14,958 bases of DNA from an uncultured Mycoplasmatota bacterium (GCA_947296775.1 CAMYRF010000006.1:1-14958); one strand, 5' to 3'; shown: positions 5,636 to 11,807, counted from the first letter of the stretch. Notes: generated by a model from the sequence alone, not told the origin. A program made the numbers and translations.

Positions 5636-5664
5636 ATTATATATTAACTTTGAGTTAAAATCAA
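5636..5664 (-). promoter_or_regulatory. Promoter of the leftward XRE gene
   Basis: On the minus strand TTGATT (5659-5664) and TATAAT (5636-5641) are 17 bases apart. The spacer is almost filled by the dyad at 5644-5658, so bound repressor would block RNA polymerase. Confidence 0.72.
5644..5658. promoter_or_regulatory. XRE operator site 1
   Basis: Dyad TTAACT-TTG-AGTTAA. It shares the half-site pattern TAACT-N3-AGTTA with site 2, and the two centres are 28 bases apart (5651 and 5679). It lies between -35 and -10 of the leftward promoter. Confidence 0.7.
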
Positions 5665-5672
5665 GGAAAATA

Positions 5673-5685
5673 TAACTTAAAGTTA
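5673..5685. promoter_or_regulatory. XRE operator site 2
   Basis: Perfect dyad TAACTT-A-AAGTTA with the same half sites as site 1. It lies upstream of the leftward -35 and about 26 bases upstream of the extended -10 of the rightward gene. It could modulate either promoter. Confidence 0.65.
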
Positions 5686-5711
5686 ATAAAGATGATCTTT
5701 GGTTTACATAT

Positions 5712-5720
5712 TGTTATAAT
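5712..5720 (+). promoter_or_regulatory. Extended -10 promoter of the rightward XRE gene
   Basis: TGT-TATAAT perfect extended -10. The predicted start is near 5727, giving a ~20-base leader that contains AGAGG (5731-5735). The 5' untranslated part is very short, so the start-codon region would be exposed to antisense pairing. Confidence 0.68.
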
Positions 5721-5745
5721 TGTATTAATGAGAGGTTTGATAAAT

Positions 5746-6096
5746 ATGATAGGTGAAAGATTGAGGTTGGCACGGCTTGATTGTGGTTTTACGCAGGAGG
5801 CTTTGGCTTTAGAACTTGGTATTTCAGCAGCGGCTATTTCGCAATATGAAACTGGAGCTAGATCTCCTAGTTTGGACGTTTTTTTACGAATGGTTGATAT
5901 TTTGCGTGTTTCACCTGAATATATTTTGGGCAAAAACATAAGTGTCGCTTGTAATGACACCGATTATATTATTAGACTTTCACAAGAAGATTTACAAATT
6001 ATAAATGAAATAAAAAAATACACTCAATTATATCGGAAACTTTCCATTGATACTAAAGGCGTAGTGGCAGCATGGAATAGAAGAATTGGACTATAA
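5746..6096 (+). CDS. XRE-family transcriptional regulator (paralogue A)
   Basis: This is a 116-residue regulator with an N-terminal HTH_3 domain. IGERLRLARLDCGFTQEALALELGISAAAISQYETGARSPSLDVFLRMVDILRVSPEYILG (~2-62) has the classical SQYETG recognition-helix segment. A C-terminal part (~72-116) contains LSQEDLQIINEIKKYTQLYRKL and ends in RRIGL. Both parts match the protein encoded at 6174-6533, so they are tandem paralogues. I chose ATG 5746 because the domain starts there and AGAGG lies ten bases ahead; upstream in-frame starts would add hydrophobic residues foreign to the family. Its initiation region (5745-5776) is complementary to two patches of the candidate RNA at 5201-5352. The target genes are unknown; the operator dyads upstream are the obvious candidates. 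Confidence 0.92.
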   Translation: MIGERLRLARLDCGFTQEALALELGISAAAISQYETGARSPSLDVFLRMVDILRVSPEYILGKNISVACNDTDYIIRLSQEDLQIINEIKKYTQLYRKLSIDTKGVVAAWNRRIGL

Positions 6097-6135
6097 TAAC
6101 TTTTGGTTAATAAAATGGCAATTCAGTTAGCTTTT

Positions 6136-6144
6136 TGCTATAAT
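6136..6144 (+). promoter_or_regulatory. Extended -10 promoter of the second rightward XRE gene
   Basis: TGC-TATAAT extended -10 with no good -35. It lies in the 77-base gap between the paralogues, so the second one can be expressed independently. GGGAGGA (6154-6160) and GGTG (6165-6168) precede the ATG. Confidence 0.62.
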
Positions 6145-6173
6145 GCAGTTAACGGGAGGATAACGGTGATTTT

Positions 6174-6533
6174 ATGAGTCAAATTAACCCACAAATAATT
6201 AAAGAAAGAAGAAGGGCATTGGGGATGTCTCAAGAAGTTCTTGCGAATAAGTTAGGTGTTTCTAAGGTCGCGGTTTGTTGGTATGAAACAGGTGCACGTA
6301 CACCTACTATGGAGAATTTTCTTAAACTTGCAGATATTTTAGATTTATCTTTGGATGAGCTTACTGGAAGAGAAATTAGTGTTGTGGCTTCTGAAGATGA
6401 TGAGTATTCTGTTAAGTTACCTAAAAGGGATTTAGAAATTCTTAGTGAGCTTAAAAAATATAATAAGTTATATAAGAATTTATATAGTGATCCTGAAAGA
6501 ACTGCTAAATTAATTGATAGAAGAATGAAATAG
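6174..6533 (+). CDS. XRE-family transcriptional regulator (paralogue B)
   Basis: This 119-residue protein has the same design as the one at 5746. The HTH_3 domain (IIKERRRALGMSQEVLANKLGVSKVAVCWYETGARTPTMENFLKLADILDLSLDELTG, ~8-65) is followed by a tail with LPKRDLEILSELKKYNKLYKNL and a terminal DRRMK. The shared 'DL.I..E.KKY..LY..L' motif in both tails probably forms a helical dimerisation or partner-binding segment (inference). The recognition helix has VCWYETGAR instead of ISQYETGAR, suggesting different DNA specificity. It has its own extended -10. A terminator overlaps its stop codon. The acidic loop ASEDDEYSV at ~71-79 separates the two parts. Confidence 0.92.
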   Translation: MSQINPQIIKERRRALGMSQEVLANKLGVSKVAVCWYETGARTPTMENFLKLADILDLSLDELTGREISVVASEDDEYSVKLPKRDLEILSELKKYNKLYKNLYSDPERTAKLIDRRMK

Positions 6534-6555
6534 TACGATGGTGCTATTTCTTTTT
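6527..6555 (+). terminator. Terminator overlapping the stop codon of XRE paralogue B
   Basis: GAAATAGTAC (6527-6536) pairs with GTGCTATTTC (6541-6550; one G-U) around a GATG loop, followed by TTTTT. The TAG stop lies in the left arm. Confidence 0.85.
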
Positions 6556-6560
6556 GTTTG

Positions 6561-6580
6561 TGATATAATTATATTGGTGA
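6561..6580 (+). promoter_or_regulatory. Promoter and ribosome site of the nucleoside phosphorylase gene
   Basis: TGA-TATAAT (6561-6569) is an extended -10, followed after six bases by GGTGA (6576-6580). The predicted transcript would have a leader of only about ten bases before ATG 6586. Confidence 0.62.
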
Positions 6581-6585
6581 TAGAA

Positions 6586-7854
6586 ATGTATGATATTTTA
6601 GAGATTATTGAAAAGAAAAGTGATGGTCATGAGCTTACTAAAGCTGAAATTGAGTTTGCCGTTATGGGATATGTTAATGATGAAATTCCTGATTATCAAA
6701 TGAGTTCTTTATTAATGGCGATAAAACTTAAGGGTATGACTGATAAGGAAGTTACTGATTTAACGGATGTAATGCTTCACAGTGGTGATGTTTTAGAACT
6801 TGGTTTTGATAGTGTTGATAAGCATTCAACTGGTGGTGTTGGCGATAAAACTACGATTGTTCTTGCGCCTTTGGTTGGAGCTTTGGGGGTTAAAGTTGCA
6901 AAAATGAGAGGACGTGGTTTAGGTCATACTGGCGGAACTATTGACAAGTTAGAGTCTATTGAAGGCTTTGAAACTAGTATGTCATTATCTGATCTTAAAA
7001 ATCAAGTTTCTGAAATTGGTGTTGCCTTGGTTGGTCAAATGGGTAATTTATGTCCAGCTGATAAGAAAATTTATGCTTTAAGGGATGTTACGGGAACTGT
7101 GGCTTCTATTCCTTTGATTGCTTCTAGTATTATGAGTAAGAAGCTTGCTAGTGGAGCTTCTAAAATTGTTATTGATTTAAAGGTGGGTAATGGAGCTTTG
7201 ATGACTAATATTGAGGATGCTAGAGAACTTGCTCGTTTAATGGTTAAAATTGGTAACCTTTTTGGCCGCAGGACTATATGTGTTCTTACCAATATGAATG
7301 AACCTTTAGGATTTGCTGTGGGAAATTCTTTGGAAATTTTAGAAAGCATTGAAACTTTAAAGGGCAATGGACCTAGTGATTTGAATGATTTAGTTATTAA
7401 TTTGGGCTCTTTGATGTTATCGCTTGATAAGAATATGGAAACATTGGAAGCGATTGAATATGTAGAAAATGCTTTGAAAAATAATTCTGGTTATGAAAAA
7501 CTTTTAGAGGTTGTTAAATATCAACATGGTGATATTAATAGTATATCCGTTTCTAGTAATACGAAGGAGATTATTTCACCTAAATCTGGTTATATTAAGC
7601 GTGTTGATGCTTTAAAAATTGGTGAGCTTGCTAGAAAATTAGGAGCAGGAAGAAAAACTAAGGATGATATTATTGATCCTGGTGTAGGTTTTGTTTTACA
7701 TAAAAAAGTATCTGACAAAGTGGAAGAAGGCGAAAGTTTAGCTACTGTGTATTATAATGAAAAAATTATTCCTGATGCTGATGTTTTGGATTGTTTTGAA
7801 TTTAGTAGTATGGAAGTTAGTAAGCCAACTTTAATTTATGAAATTATAAAATAG
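6586..7854 (+). CDS. pdp: Pyrimidine-nucleoside phosphorylase
   Basis: This 422-residue enzyme belongs to the thymidine/pyrimidine-nucleoside phosphorylase family, which cleaves uridine, deoxyuridine and thymidine with phosphate to base plus (deoxy)ribose-1-phosphate. Landmarks are DKHSTGGVGDKTT (~78-90, phosphate loop), RGLGHTGGTIDKLES (~110-124), GQMGNLCPADKKIYALRD, and SSIMSKKLASG with the base-binding Arg, Ser and Lys of the family present. The C-terminal lid domain contains ARKLGAGRKTKDDIIDPGVGF. Residue 108 is Arg (KMRGRG) where family members normally have Ser (KMSGRG), a phosphate-contacting residue. I chose ATG 6586 because GGTGA lies just ahead; GTG 6577 is in frame but is part of that site. 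The stop overlaps the ribosome site of the cytidine deaminase gene, forming a salvage operon. The family is certain; Pdp rather than DeoA is favoured by the sequence style and the cdd partner. Confidence 0.93.
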   Translation: MYDILEIIEKKSDGHELTKAEIEFAVMGYVNDEIPDYQMSSLLMAIKLKGMTDKEVTDLTDVMLHSGDVLELGFDSVDKHSTGGVGDKTTIVLAPLVGALGVKVAKMRGRGLGHTGGTIDKLESIEGFETSMSLSDLKNQVSEIGVALVGQMGNLCPADKKIYALRDVTGTVASIPLIASSIMSKKLASGASKIVIDLKVGNGALMTNIEDARELARLMVKIGNLFGRRTICVLTNMNEPLGFAVGNSLEILESIETLKGNGPSDLNDLVINLGSLMLSLDKNMETLEAIEYVENALKNNSGYEKLLEVVKYQHGDINSISVSSNTKEIISPKSGYIKRVDALKIGELARKLGAGRKTKDDIIDPGVGFVLHKKVSDKVEEGESLATVYYNEKIIPDADVLDCFEFSSMEVSKPTLIYEIIK

Positions 7855-7863
7855 GAGATTATT

Positions 7864-8253
7864 ATGAAGAAAAGATTAAGAGAATTACTTGAAAATAGTT
7901 ATTCAAATGTATATGGTTATTATGTTGCGTCTATTGTAAAATGTAAAGATGGTTCTTTATTTGAAGGTGTTAATGTTGAAACATCTTCTCCTGCAGCTGG
8001 AATATGTGCGGAAAGAAATGCTTTATATAGTGCGGTAGCAGCAGGTTATGGTAAAGGTGATATCGAATGTATTTATATTATGAATAAGACTGATGAAGAA
8101 TGTTATCCTTGTTTTGTTTGTCGTCAGGCTTTAAGTGATTTTTGTGATTTAGATACCAAGATTATTACTTATAATTATAATGGTGATAAGGAAAGCACTG
8201 TTACTATTAAAGATTTATGCCCTTATCCATTTGGGGATGAAGATTTAAAATAA
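7864..8253 (+). CDS. cdd: Cytidine deaminase
   Basis: This 129-residue zinc enzyme deaminates cytidine and deoxycytidine to uridine and deoxyuridine, supplying the phosphorylase encoded just upstream. The zinc site is complete: Cys48-Ala-Glu50 (GICAERNAL) and Cys83-x2-Cys86 (YPCFVCRQ). The substrate-binding Asn37 and Glu39 (GVNVET) are present. Length and the Cys-type first ligand match the homotetrameric Bacillus form. ATG 7864 follows the phosphorylase stop by nine bases with AGGAG (7853-7857) overlapping that stop, so the pair is one operon. A terminator follows directly. The pairing moves C and U nucleosides to uracil and pentose phosphate. Confidence 0.95.
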   Translation: MKKRLRELLENSYSNVYGYYVASIVKCKDGSLFEGVNVETSSPAAGICAERNALYSAVAAGYGKGDIECIYIMNKTDEECYPCFVCRQALSDFCDLDTKIITYNYNGDKESTVTIKDLCPYPFGDEDLK

Positions 8254-8280
8254 ATATAGTTTTTACTATATTTTTTTATT
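8252..8280 (+). terminator. Terminator of the pdp-cdd operon
   Basis: AAATATAGT (8252-8260) pairs with ACTATATTT (8265-8273) around TTTT, followed by a T-rich run. The stem starts within the cdd stop codon. Confidence 0.82.
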
Positions 8281-8374
8281 TTTTAAGAAATTGCATTTAG
8301 AAAAAACATAAAAAAATACCCTCAAGATATAAAAAAGCATAGAAAAACCATATATTATATATAGAAGGGTAAAA

Positions 8375-8410
8375 ATGGGCAAAACCAAAGAGAAAGACAG
8401 TTTTGTTTAA
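8375..8410 (+). CDS. Possible 11-residue upstream ORF of the DUF1016 remnant
   Basis: ATG 8375 is preceded by AGAAGGG at good spacing and encodes MGKTKEKDSFV. Its TAA stop overlaps the next ATG by one base (TAATG). The DUF1016 reading frame has no clear ribosome site of its own, so coupling through this ORF is plausible. Alternatively this is the original N-terminus of that gene, displaced by a frameshift. Low confidence as an independent gene. Confidence 0.25.
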   Translation: MGKTKEKDSFV

Positions 8411-8757
8411 TGAGTTATTATAATGAGATAAAAGATACATTAATAAAAAATGAAATGTATAAGAAAGCAAAGGATTATTTTAAAAATAAAAGTGATTTAA
8501 ATAGTTATTATGAAGTTGGAAGATTATTAATTGAAGCTCAAGGTGGAGAAGAGAGGGCAAAGTATGGAATTAGAATGATTAAGGAATATTTTGAAAGGTT
8601 AACTAAAGAACTTGGAAAAGGATATGGGATTTTTAATTTAAAAAGAATGAGGCAATTTTATTTGGTTATTCAAAAAGATGCTCCATTTGAGCACCAATTG
8701 ACTTGGTCGCATTATAAGAAACTATTGTCTATTAAGGATTTATGTAAATTAAAATAG
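8410..8757 (+). pseudogene. DUF1016 (YhcG-type) protein, N-terminal remnant
   Basis: The 115 residues match only the N-terminal domain of DUF1016/YhcG proteins. YYNEIKDTLIKNEMYKKAKDYFKNKSDLNSYYEVGRLLIEAQGGEERAKYG comes first, then LGKGYGIFNLKRMRQFYLVIQK and LTWSHYKKLLSIKD. Full-length members are roughly three times longer and end in a PD-(D/E)XK nuclease-like domain. Here the frame stops just after the 'WSHY..LLSIKD' motif, and nothing recognisable continues in any forward frame of the 80 bases before the next gene. The start overlaps a short upstream ORF. The family is common in accessory regions and varies between strains, so this looks like a decayed horizontally acquired gene. A functional stand-alone N-terminal domain cannot be excluded. 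Confidence 0.78.
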
Positions 8758-8814
8758 GTGATAGGTATAATAGAATAGATTTTCTTTTGTTGACTATGTT
8801 TATCATTGTTTTTT

Positions 8815-8835
8815 TGTTATAATTTTAGTAGGTGA
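8815..8835 (+). promoter_or_regulatory. Promoter and ribosome site of the DUF2779 gene
   Basis: TGT-TATAAT (8815-8823) extended -10 is followed by GGTGA (8831-8835) and ATG at 8840. A TTGACT at 8790-8795 is too far (22 bases) to act as a normal -35. Confidence 0.62.
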
Positions 8836-8839
8836 TAGT

Positions 8840-10693
8840 ATGGCTATAACGAAAACAAATTTTATTAATTATAGTAGATGTCCAAGATATGTGGCTTTAG
8901 CTGATTTGAAAAAAGAAAAACTTAAAAGCATGATTTCCTTGGAGGAATATCGCAAGGAGGAGGAAGAAGAAATTATTAGAGAAGTTTTAGGTGATATGTA
9001 TGATGAAGCTGGTAATGATTTAATTGATGTTCGTAATGAACATTTAGAGGTTATGATGCCATATTATGGTATGGTGGAGTTACTTGCTGGCTTTCTAGCA
9101 CCTAAATATTTTTCGGGAACTTTTAAGTATTCAGCTTCTACTTTAGCCCAAGAAAGCTTTGATTGTGTGATTGATAATATTCGCTATTTGTGTTATGTGG
9201 ATATATATAATGAAACTGATAATGCTTTTAATATTATTGAGGCTAAGGCAACGACTACTAATAAATTTTTATCTTTAGGTGTTAAAGATGACGGGAAGTT
9301 TAATTCTATTTTTACTAAGGGTTCTGATGGTGTTTATAGGTTACTTGAGGATGCGGGATTAAATGTGGAAGATTTTATGCCTTTGAAAAAATATGAATTT
9401 AATCGTTCTAAATTATTTAATCGTTTTGGTGAAGCTGGACACTATGTTTATGATTTGGCGGTTCAAAGATATATACTGGAAAATGATTTAAAGGCTAATG
9501 GGGAAGTGGATAAAATTCCTCTTATTAAATATTATTTAGCGGTTTTAAATGGTGATTATGTTTTTGATGGTAAATATGAGCACGGTGAACCTTTATATGA
9601 AACTGATAAGAATGGTAATGATATTATTTGTTTTATTGATTTAACTAGTGTTACTAAAGATTATATGGATAAAATTGATTTGGATAGGAAAAGGGTTGCA
9701 GGATATATTGATGATTTAAATGGAGATGAGTTTCCTTTAGGTGAATATTGCGAAAAAAAGAAAACTACTTGTTGTAAGTTTTGTAAGGTTTGCTGGAGCA
9801 AGCTTCCTGAAATTAATTCAATTATGGCTTATTTGGATGGTCATCATGGATTTAAAGATAAAGAAGGACGTAAATATAGTAGGTTTGAATTAATTAATGA
9901 TGGTTATTTATCTATGCTTGATGTTCCGGAAAGTATGCTTAATAGAGAAAAAAATGTTATTCAAAGAAGAGTAGTTGAAACTAATAAACCTTATATTAAT
10001 GTGGATAAGATTCGTGATGGTTTTAAGGAACTTAAGTATCCTATTTATCATTTAGATTTTGAAACATTTCCTTGCCCACTTCCAAGATATAAGGGTGAAA
10101 AGTGCTACACACAATCGGTATTTCAATTTTCTTTACATATTGAAAGAGAGCCTGGAGTTTGTGATAAGGAAAAAGATCATTATGGTTTTTTAGCGCCTGA
10201 TCATTTGGATCGCCGTGAGGAATTAGTTAAATTAATGTGTGAATTAATTGGAGATTCTGGGACGGTTTTGGTTTATAATGATTCTTTTGAAAAAACTAGA
10301 CTTAAAGAACTTGCAGATATTTTTCCAGAATATAGAAATAAGCTACTTAAAATACGTGATAACATTTTTGATTTAATGAATATTGTTAAAACTAAAACAT
10401 CTTTATATGAAAGTTTAGGTTATGATAAAAAAGACGCTATGATGTTTAATTATTATGCTTCTTCTATGAATGGATCCTTTTCTATAAAGAAGATTTTGCC
10501 AATATTTTCTGATTTAACTTATAAGGGTATGGAAATTGGAAATGGGGTAGAGGCTTTGGTTACTTATGCTTCTTTTCCTAAGATGGATAAACTTAATTTT
10601 GAACATAAATATGAAAAGTTAGTTGAATACTGCAAACAAGATACTTGGGCAATGTTTGTGGTGTTAGAAGGGTTAAAAGCTACTGTTAAATAA
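8840..10693 (+). CDS. DUF2779 protein: Cas4/RecB-like nuclease plus DEDD exonuclease
   Basis: This 617-residue protein has two nuclease-like halves. The N-terminal half carries a PD-(D/E)XK core: Asp121 (YVDIY) and Glu134-x-Lys136 (IIEAKAT). It also has one early Cys (Cys14, SRCPR) and a late cluster at 304-318 (CEKKKTTCCKFCKVCW). One Cys before and three after the core is the layout of Cas4/AddB-type 4Fe-4S nucleases. The C-terminal half resembles an RNase H-fold 3'-5' exonuclease: Asp406/Glu408 (HLDFET), NDSFEK at 480-485, FDLM at 510-513 and YCKQDTW with Asp601. This matches DUF2779 architecture, a family without an established role that I know of. Processing of DNA in repair or defence is an inference. 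ATG 8840 follows GGTGA. It may rely on the Suf system for its cluster. Confidence 0.85.
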   Translation: MAITKTNFINYSRCPRYVALADLKKEKLKSMISLEEYRKEEEEEIIREVLGDMYDEAGNDLIDVRNEHLEVMMPYYGMVELLAGFLAPKYFSGTFKYSASTLAQESFDCVIDNIRYLCYVDIYNETDNAFNIIEAKATTTNKFLSLGVKDDGKFNSIFTKGSDGVYRLLEDAGLNVEDFMPLKKYEFNRSKLFNRFGEAGHYVYDLAVQRYILENDLKANGEVDKIPLIKYYLAVLNGDYVFDGKYEHGEPLYETDKNGNDIICFIDLTSVTKDYMDKIDLDRKRVAGYIDDLNGDEFPLGEYCEKKKTTCCKFCKVCWSKLPEINSIMAYLDGHHGFKDKEGRKYSRFELINDGYLSMLDVPESMLNREKNVIQRRVVETNKPYINVDKIRDGFKELKYPIYHLDFETFPCPLPRYKGEKCYTQSVFQFSLHIEREPGVCDKEKDHYGFLAPDHLDRREELVKLMCELIGDSGTVLVYNDSFEKTRLKELADIFPEYRNKLLKIRDNIFDLMNIVKTKTSLYESLGYDKKDAMMFNYYASSMNGSFSIKKILPIFSDLTYKGMEIGNGVEALVTYASFPKMDKLNFEHKYEKLVEYCKQDTWAMFVVLEGLKATVK

Positions 10694-10732
10694 TGTCAAA
10701 TTTTTGGATATTGGTTGTATTTTTGATTTTAA

Positions 10733-10741
10733 TGTTATATT
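10733..10741 (+). promoter_or_regulatory. rpoZ promoter, extended -10
   Basis: TGT-TATATT, one departure from the extended -10 consensus, about 31 bases before the rpoZ ATG. There is no clear -35. Confidence 0.5.
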
Positions 10742-10766
10742 ATCAATAATAGGGAGGCTGATATCA

Positions 10767-10967
10767 ATGTTATATCCTTCAATTGATAAATTATTAAAAC
10801 AGGTTGGCTCAAAATATTTACTTGTTAATATTGTAGCTAAAAGAGCAAGAACAATTGATGATAATAATCATTTACAAATGAAAGAAAATGAATATAAATC
10901 TTCTAAAAGCTTAGGACGCGCTCTTGAAGAAGTTTCTAATAATTTAATACATATAAAGGAACAATAG
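10767..10967 (+). CDS. rpoZ: RNA polymerase omega subunit
   Basis: This 66-residue protein is the omega subunit, which helps assemble the beta' subunit of RNA polymerase. It has MLYPSIDKLL at the start, then SKYLLVNIVAKRAR, the strongly conserved core helix, then KSLGRALEEV, corresponding to the K.I..ALEEI motif. The length is typical of Bacillota. I chose ATG 10767 because AGGGAGG (10751-10757) is in place and the family begins with 'ML.PS'; the longer frame would add an unrelated hydrophobic segment. The usual Bacillota neighbours gmk, coaBC and priA are not here, so the classical cluster is broken. A terminator overlaps the stop codon. Confidence 0.92.
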   Translation: MLYPSIDKLLKQVGSKYLLVNIVAKRARTIDDNNHLQMKENEYKSSKSLGRALEEVSNNLIHIKEQ

Positions 10968-10980
10968 TTCCTTTTTTCTT
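10955..10980 (+). terminator. rpoZ terminator overlapping its stop codon
   Basis: AAAGGAAC (10955-10962) pairs with GTTCCTTT (10967-10974) with loop AATA and a T run. The TAG stop is in the loop and right arm. Confidence 0.85.
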
Positions 10981-10986
10981 GATGTG

Positions 10987-11000
10987 AAAACAAATGTTTG
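10987..11000. promoter_or_regulatory. LexA (SOS) box-like dyad ahead of recX
   Basis: AAAACAAATGTTTG keeps 11 of 14 positions of the Bacillus LexA box CGAACRNRYGTTYC, including the whole AAC-RNRY-GTTY core. It overlaps the first two bases of the extended -10 of recX, the right place for a repressor. The outer CG and final C are missing, so binding is uncertain. Confidence 0.42.
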
Positions 11001-11018
11001 TTATAATGTAAATGGTGA
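10999..11018 (+). promoter_or_regulatory. recX promoter and ribosome site
   Basis: TGT-TATAAT (10999-11007) extended -10, then GGTGA (11014-11018) and ATG 11024. The predicted leader is about ten bases. Confidence 0.62.
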
Positions 11019-11023
11019 TGCTA

Positions 11024-11794
11024 ATGAAGATTGAAAAAATTAAAAAAAGTGGTTCTAAATATAAAATTACTTTAGATAATGGTGAAGTGATTAATACTTA
11101 TGATGATGTTATTTTAAAAAATAATTTGTTATTTGATAAGAATATTGATAGTGATCTTTTAAATAAAATTAATACAGATACTATTTATTATGAAAGTTAT
11201 AATAAAGCTATTAAAATGATAAGTCGTAGACTTAGAAGTGAATATGAGATTAAAAAATATTTAGATAAATGTATGGTTACGGAATTAGATAGAGATAAAA
11301 TTATAGAAACGCTTAAACGAATTGGTCTTATTGATGATTATAGATTTGCGAGGGCTTATACTAATGATAAGATTAATTTATCTTTGGATGGTCCTTATAA
11401 AATTTCTAGAAATTTAGGGGAGTTTAAGGTTGATAACAATGTTATTAGTGAGGTCATTTCTTCTATTGATGAAGATATCGTATTAGAACATTTGAATAAG
11501 GTTATTAATAAAAAGATTAGTAGTAATATTAAATATTCTGAATTTATTTTGAAGCAAAAACTTATGACTTATTTGATTAATCTTGGTTATGATAGAATGA
11601 TGATCAAGTCTGCTTTAGATAATGTTCATATTTCTAATGATGTTTCTATTAAGGAAATGGAAAAAATTTATAACAAGCTTTCTATGAAATACAGTGGAGA
11701 TGAATTATTTTATAAACTGAAAAATAAACTTTTTACTAAGGGATATAAAACGGAAGAAATTAATAAATTTATCAATGAAAAAACAGTTCATTAA
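11024..11794 (+). CDS. recX: Regulatory protein RecX
   Basis: The 256-residue product is a RecX-family protein, a modulator that binds RecA filaments and alters recombination and SOS induction. The helical repeat core is clear: YNKAIKMISRRLRSEYEIKKYLDK (~59-82), KIIETLKRIGLIDDYRFARAYTND (~92-115), then GPYKISRNL and DEDIVLEHLNKVINKK. A long C-terminal part of further three-helix repeats ends with LFYKLKNKLFTKGYKTEEINKFI. The N-terminal ~50 residues form a beta domain, as in Bacillota RecX of this length. I chose ATG 11024 over ATG 11012 and 11018 because GGTGA then falls at normal spacing and the family starts near MKI. The stop overlaps that of the convergent lipoprotein gene. Confidence 0.92.
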   Translation: MKIEKIKKSGSKYKITLDNGEVINTYDDVILKNNLLFDKNIDSDLLNKINTDTIYYESYNKAIKMISRRLRSEYEIKKYLDKCMVTELDRDKIIETLKRIGLIDDYRFARAYTNDKINLSLDGPYKISRNLGEFKVDNNVISEVISSIDEDIVLEHLNKVINKKISSNIKYSEFILKQKLMTYLINLGYDRMMIKSALDNVHISNDVSIKEMEKIYNKLSMKYSGDELFYKLKNKLFTKGYKTEEINKFINEKTVH

Positions 11795-11807
11795 TTTGAA
11801 CTGTTTT
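11780..11807. terminator. Bidirectional terminator shared by recX and the lipoprotein gene
   Basis: AAAACAGTTCA (11780-11790) and TGAACTGTTTT (11797-11807) form a perfect 11-bp stem. The 6-base loop holds the stop codons of both converging genes (recX TAA 11792-11794; leftward TAA read from 11793-11791). Confidence 0.88.

Noticed and set aside
7071..7367. Minus-strand open frame inside the nucleoside phosphorylase gene
   Set aside because: Antisense shadow of a strongly conserved gene.
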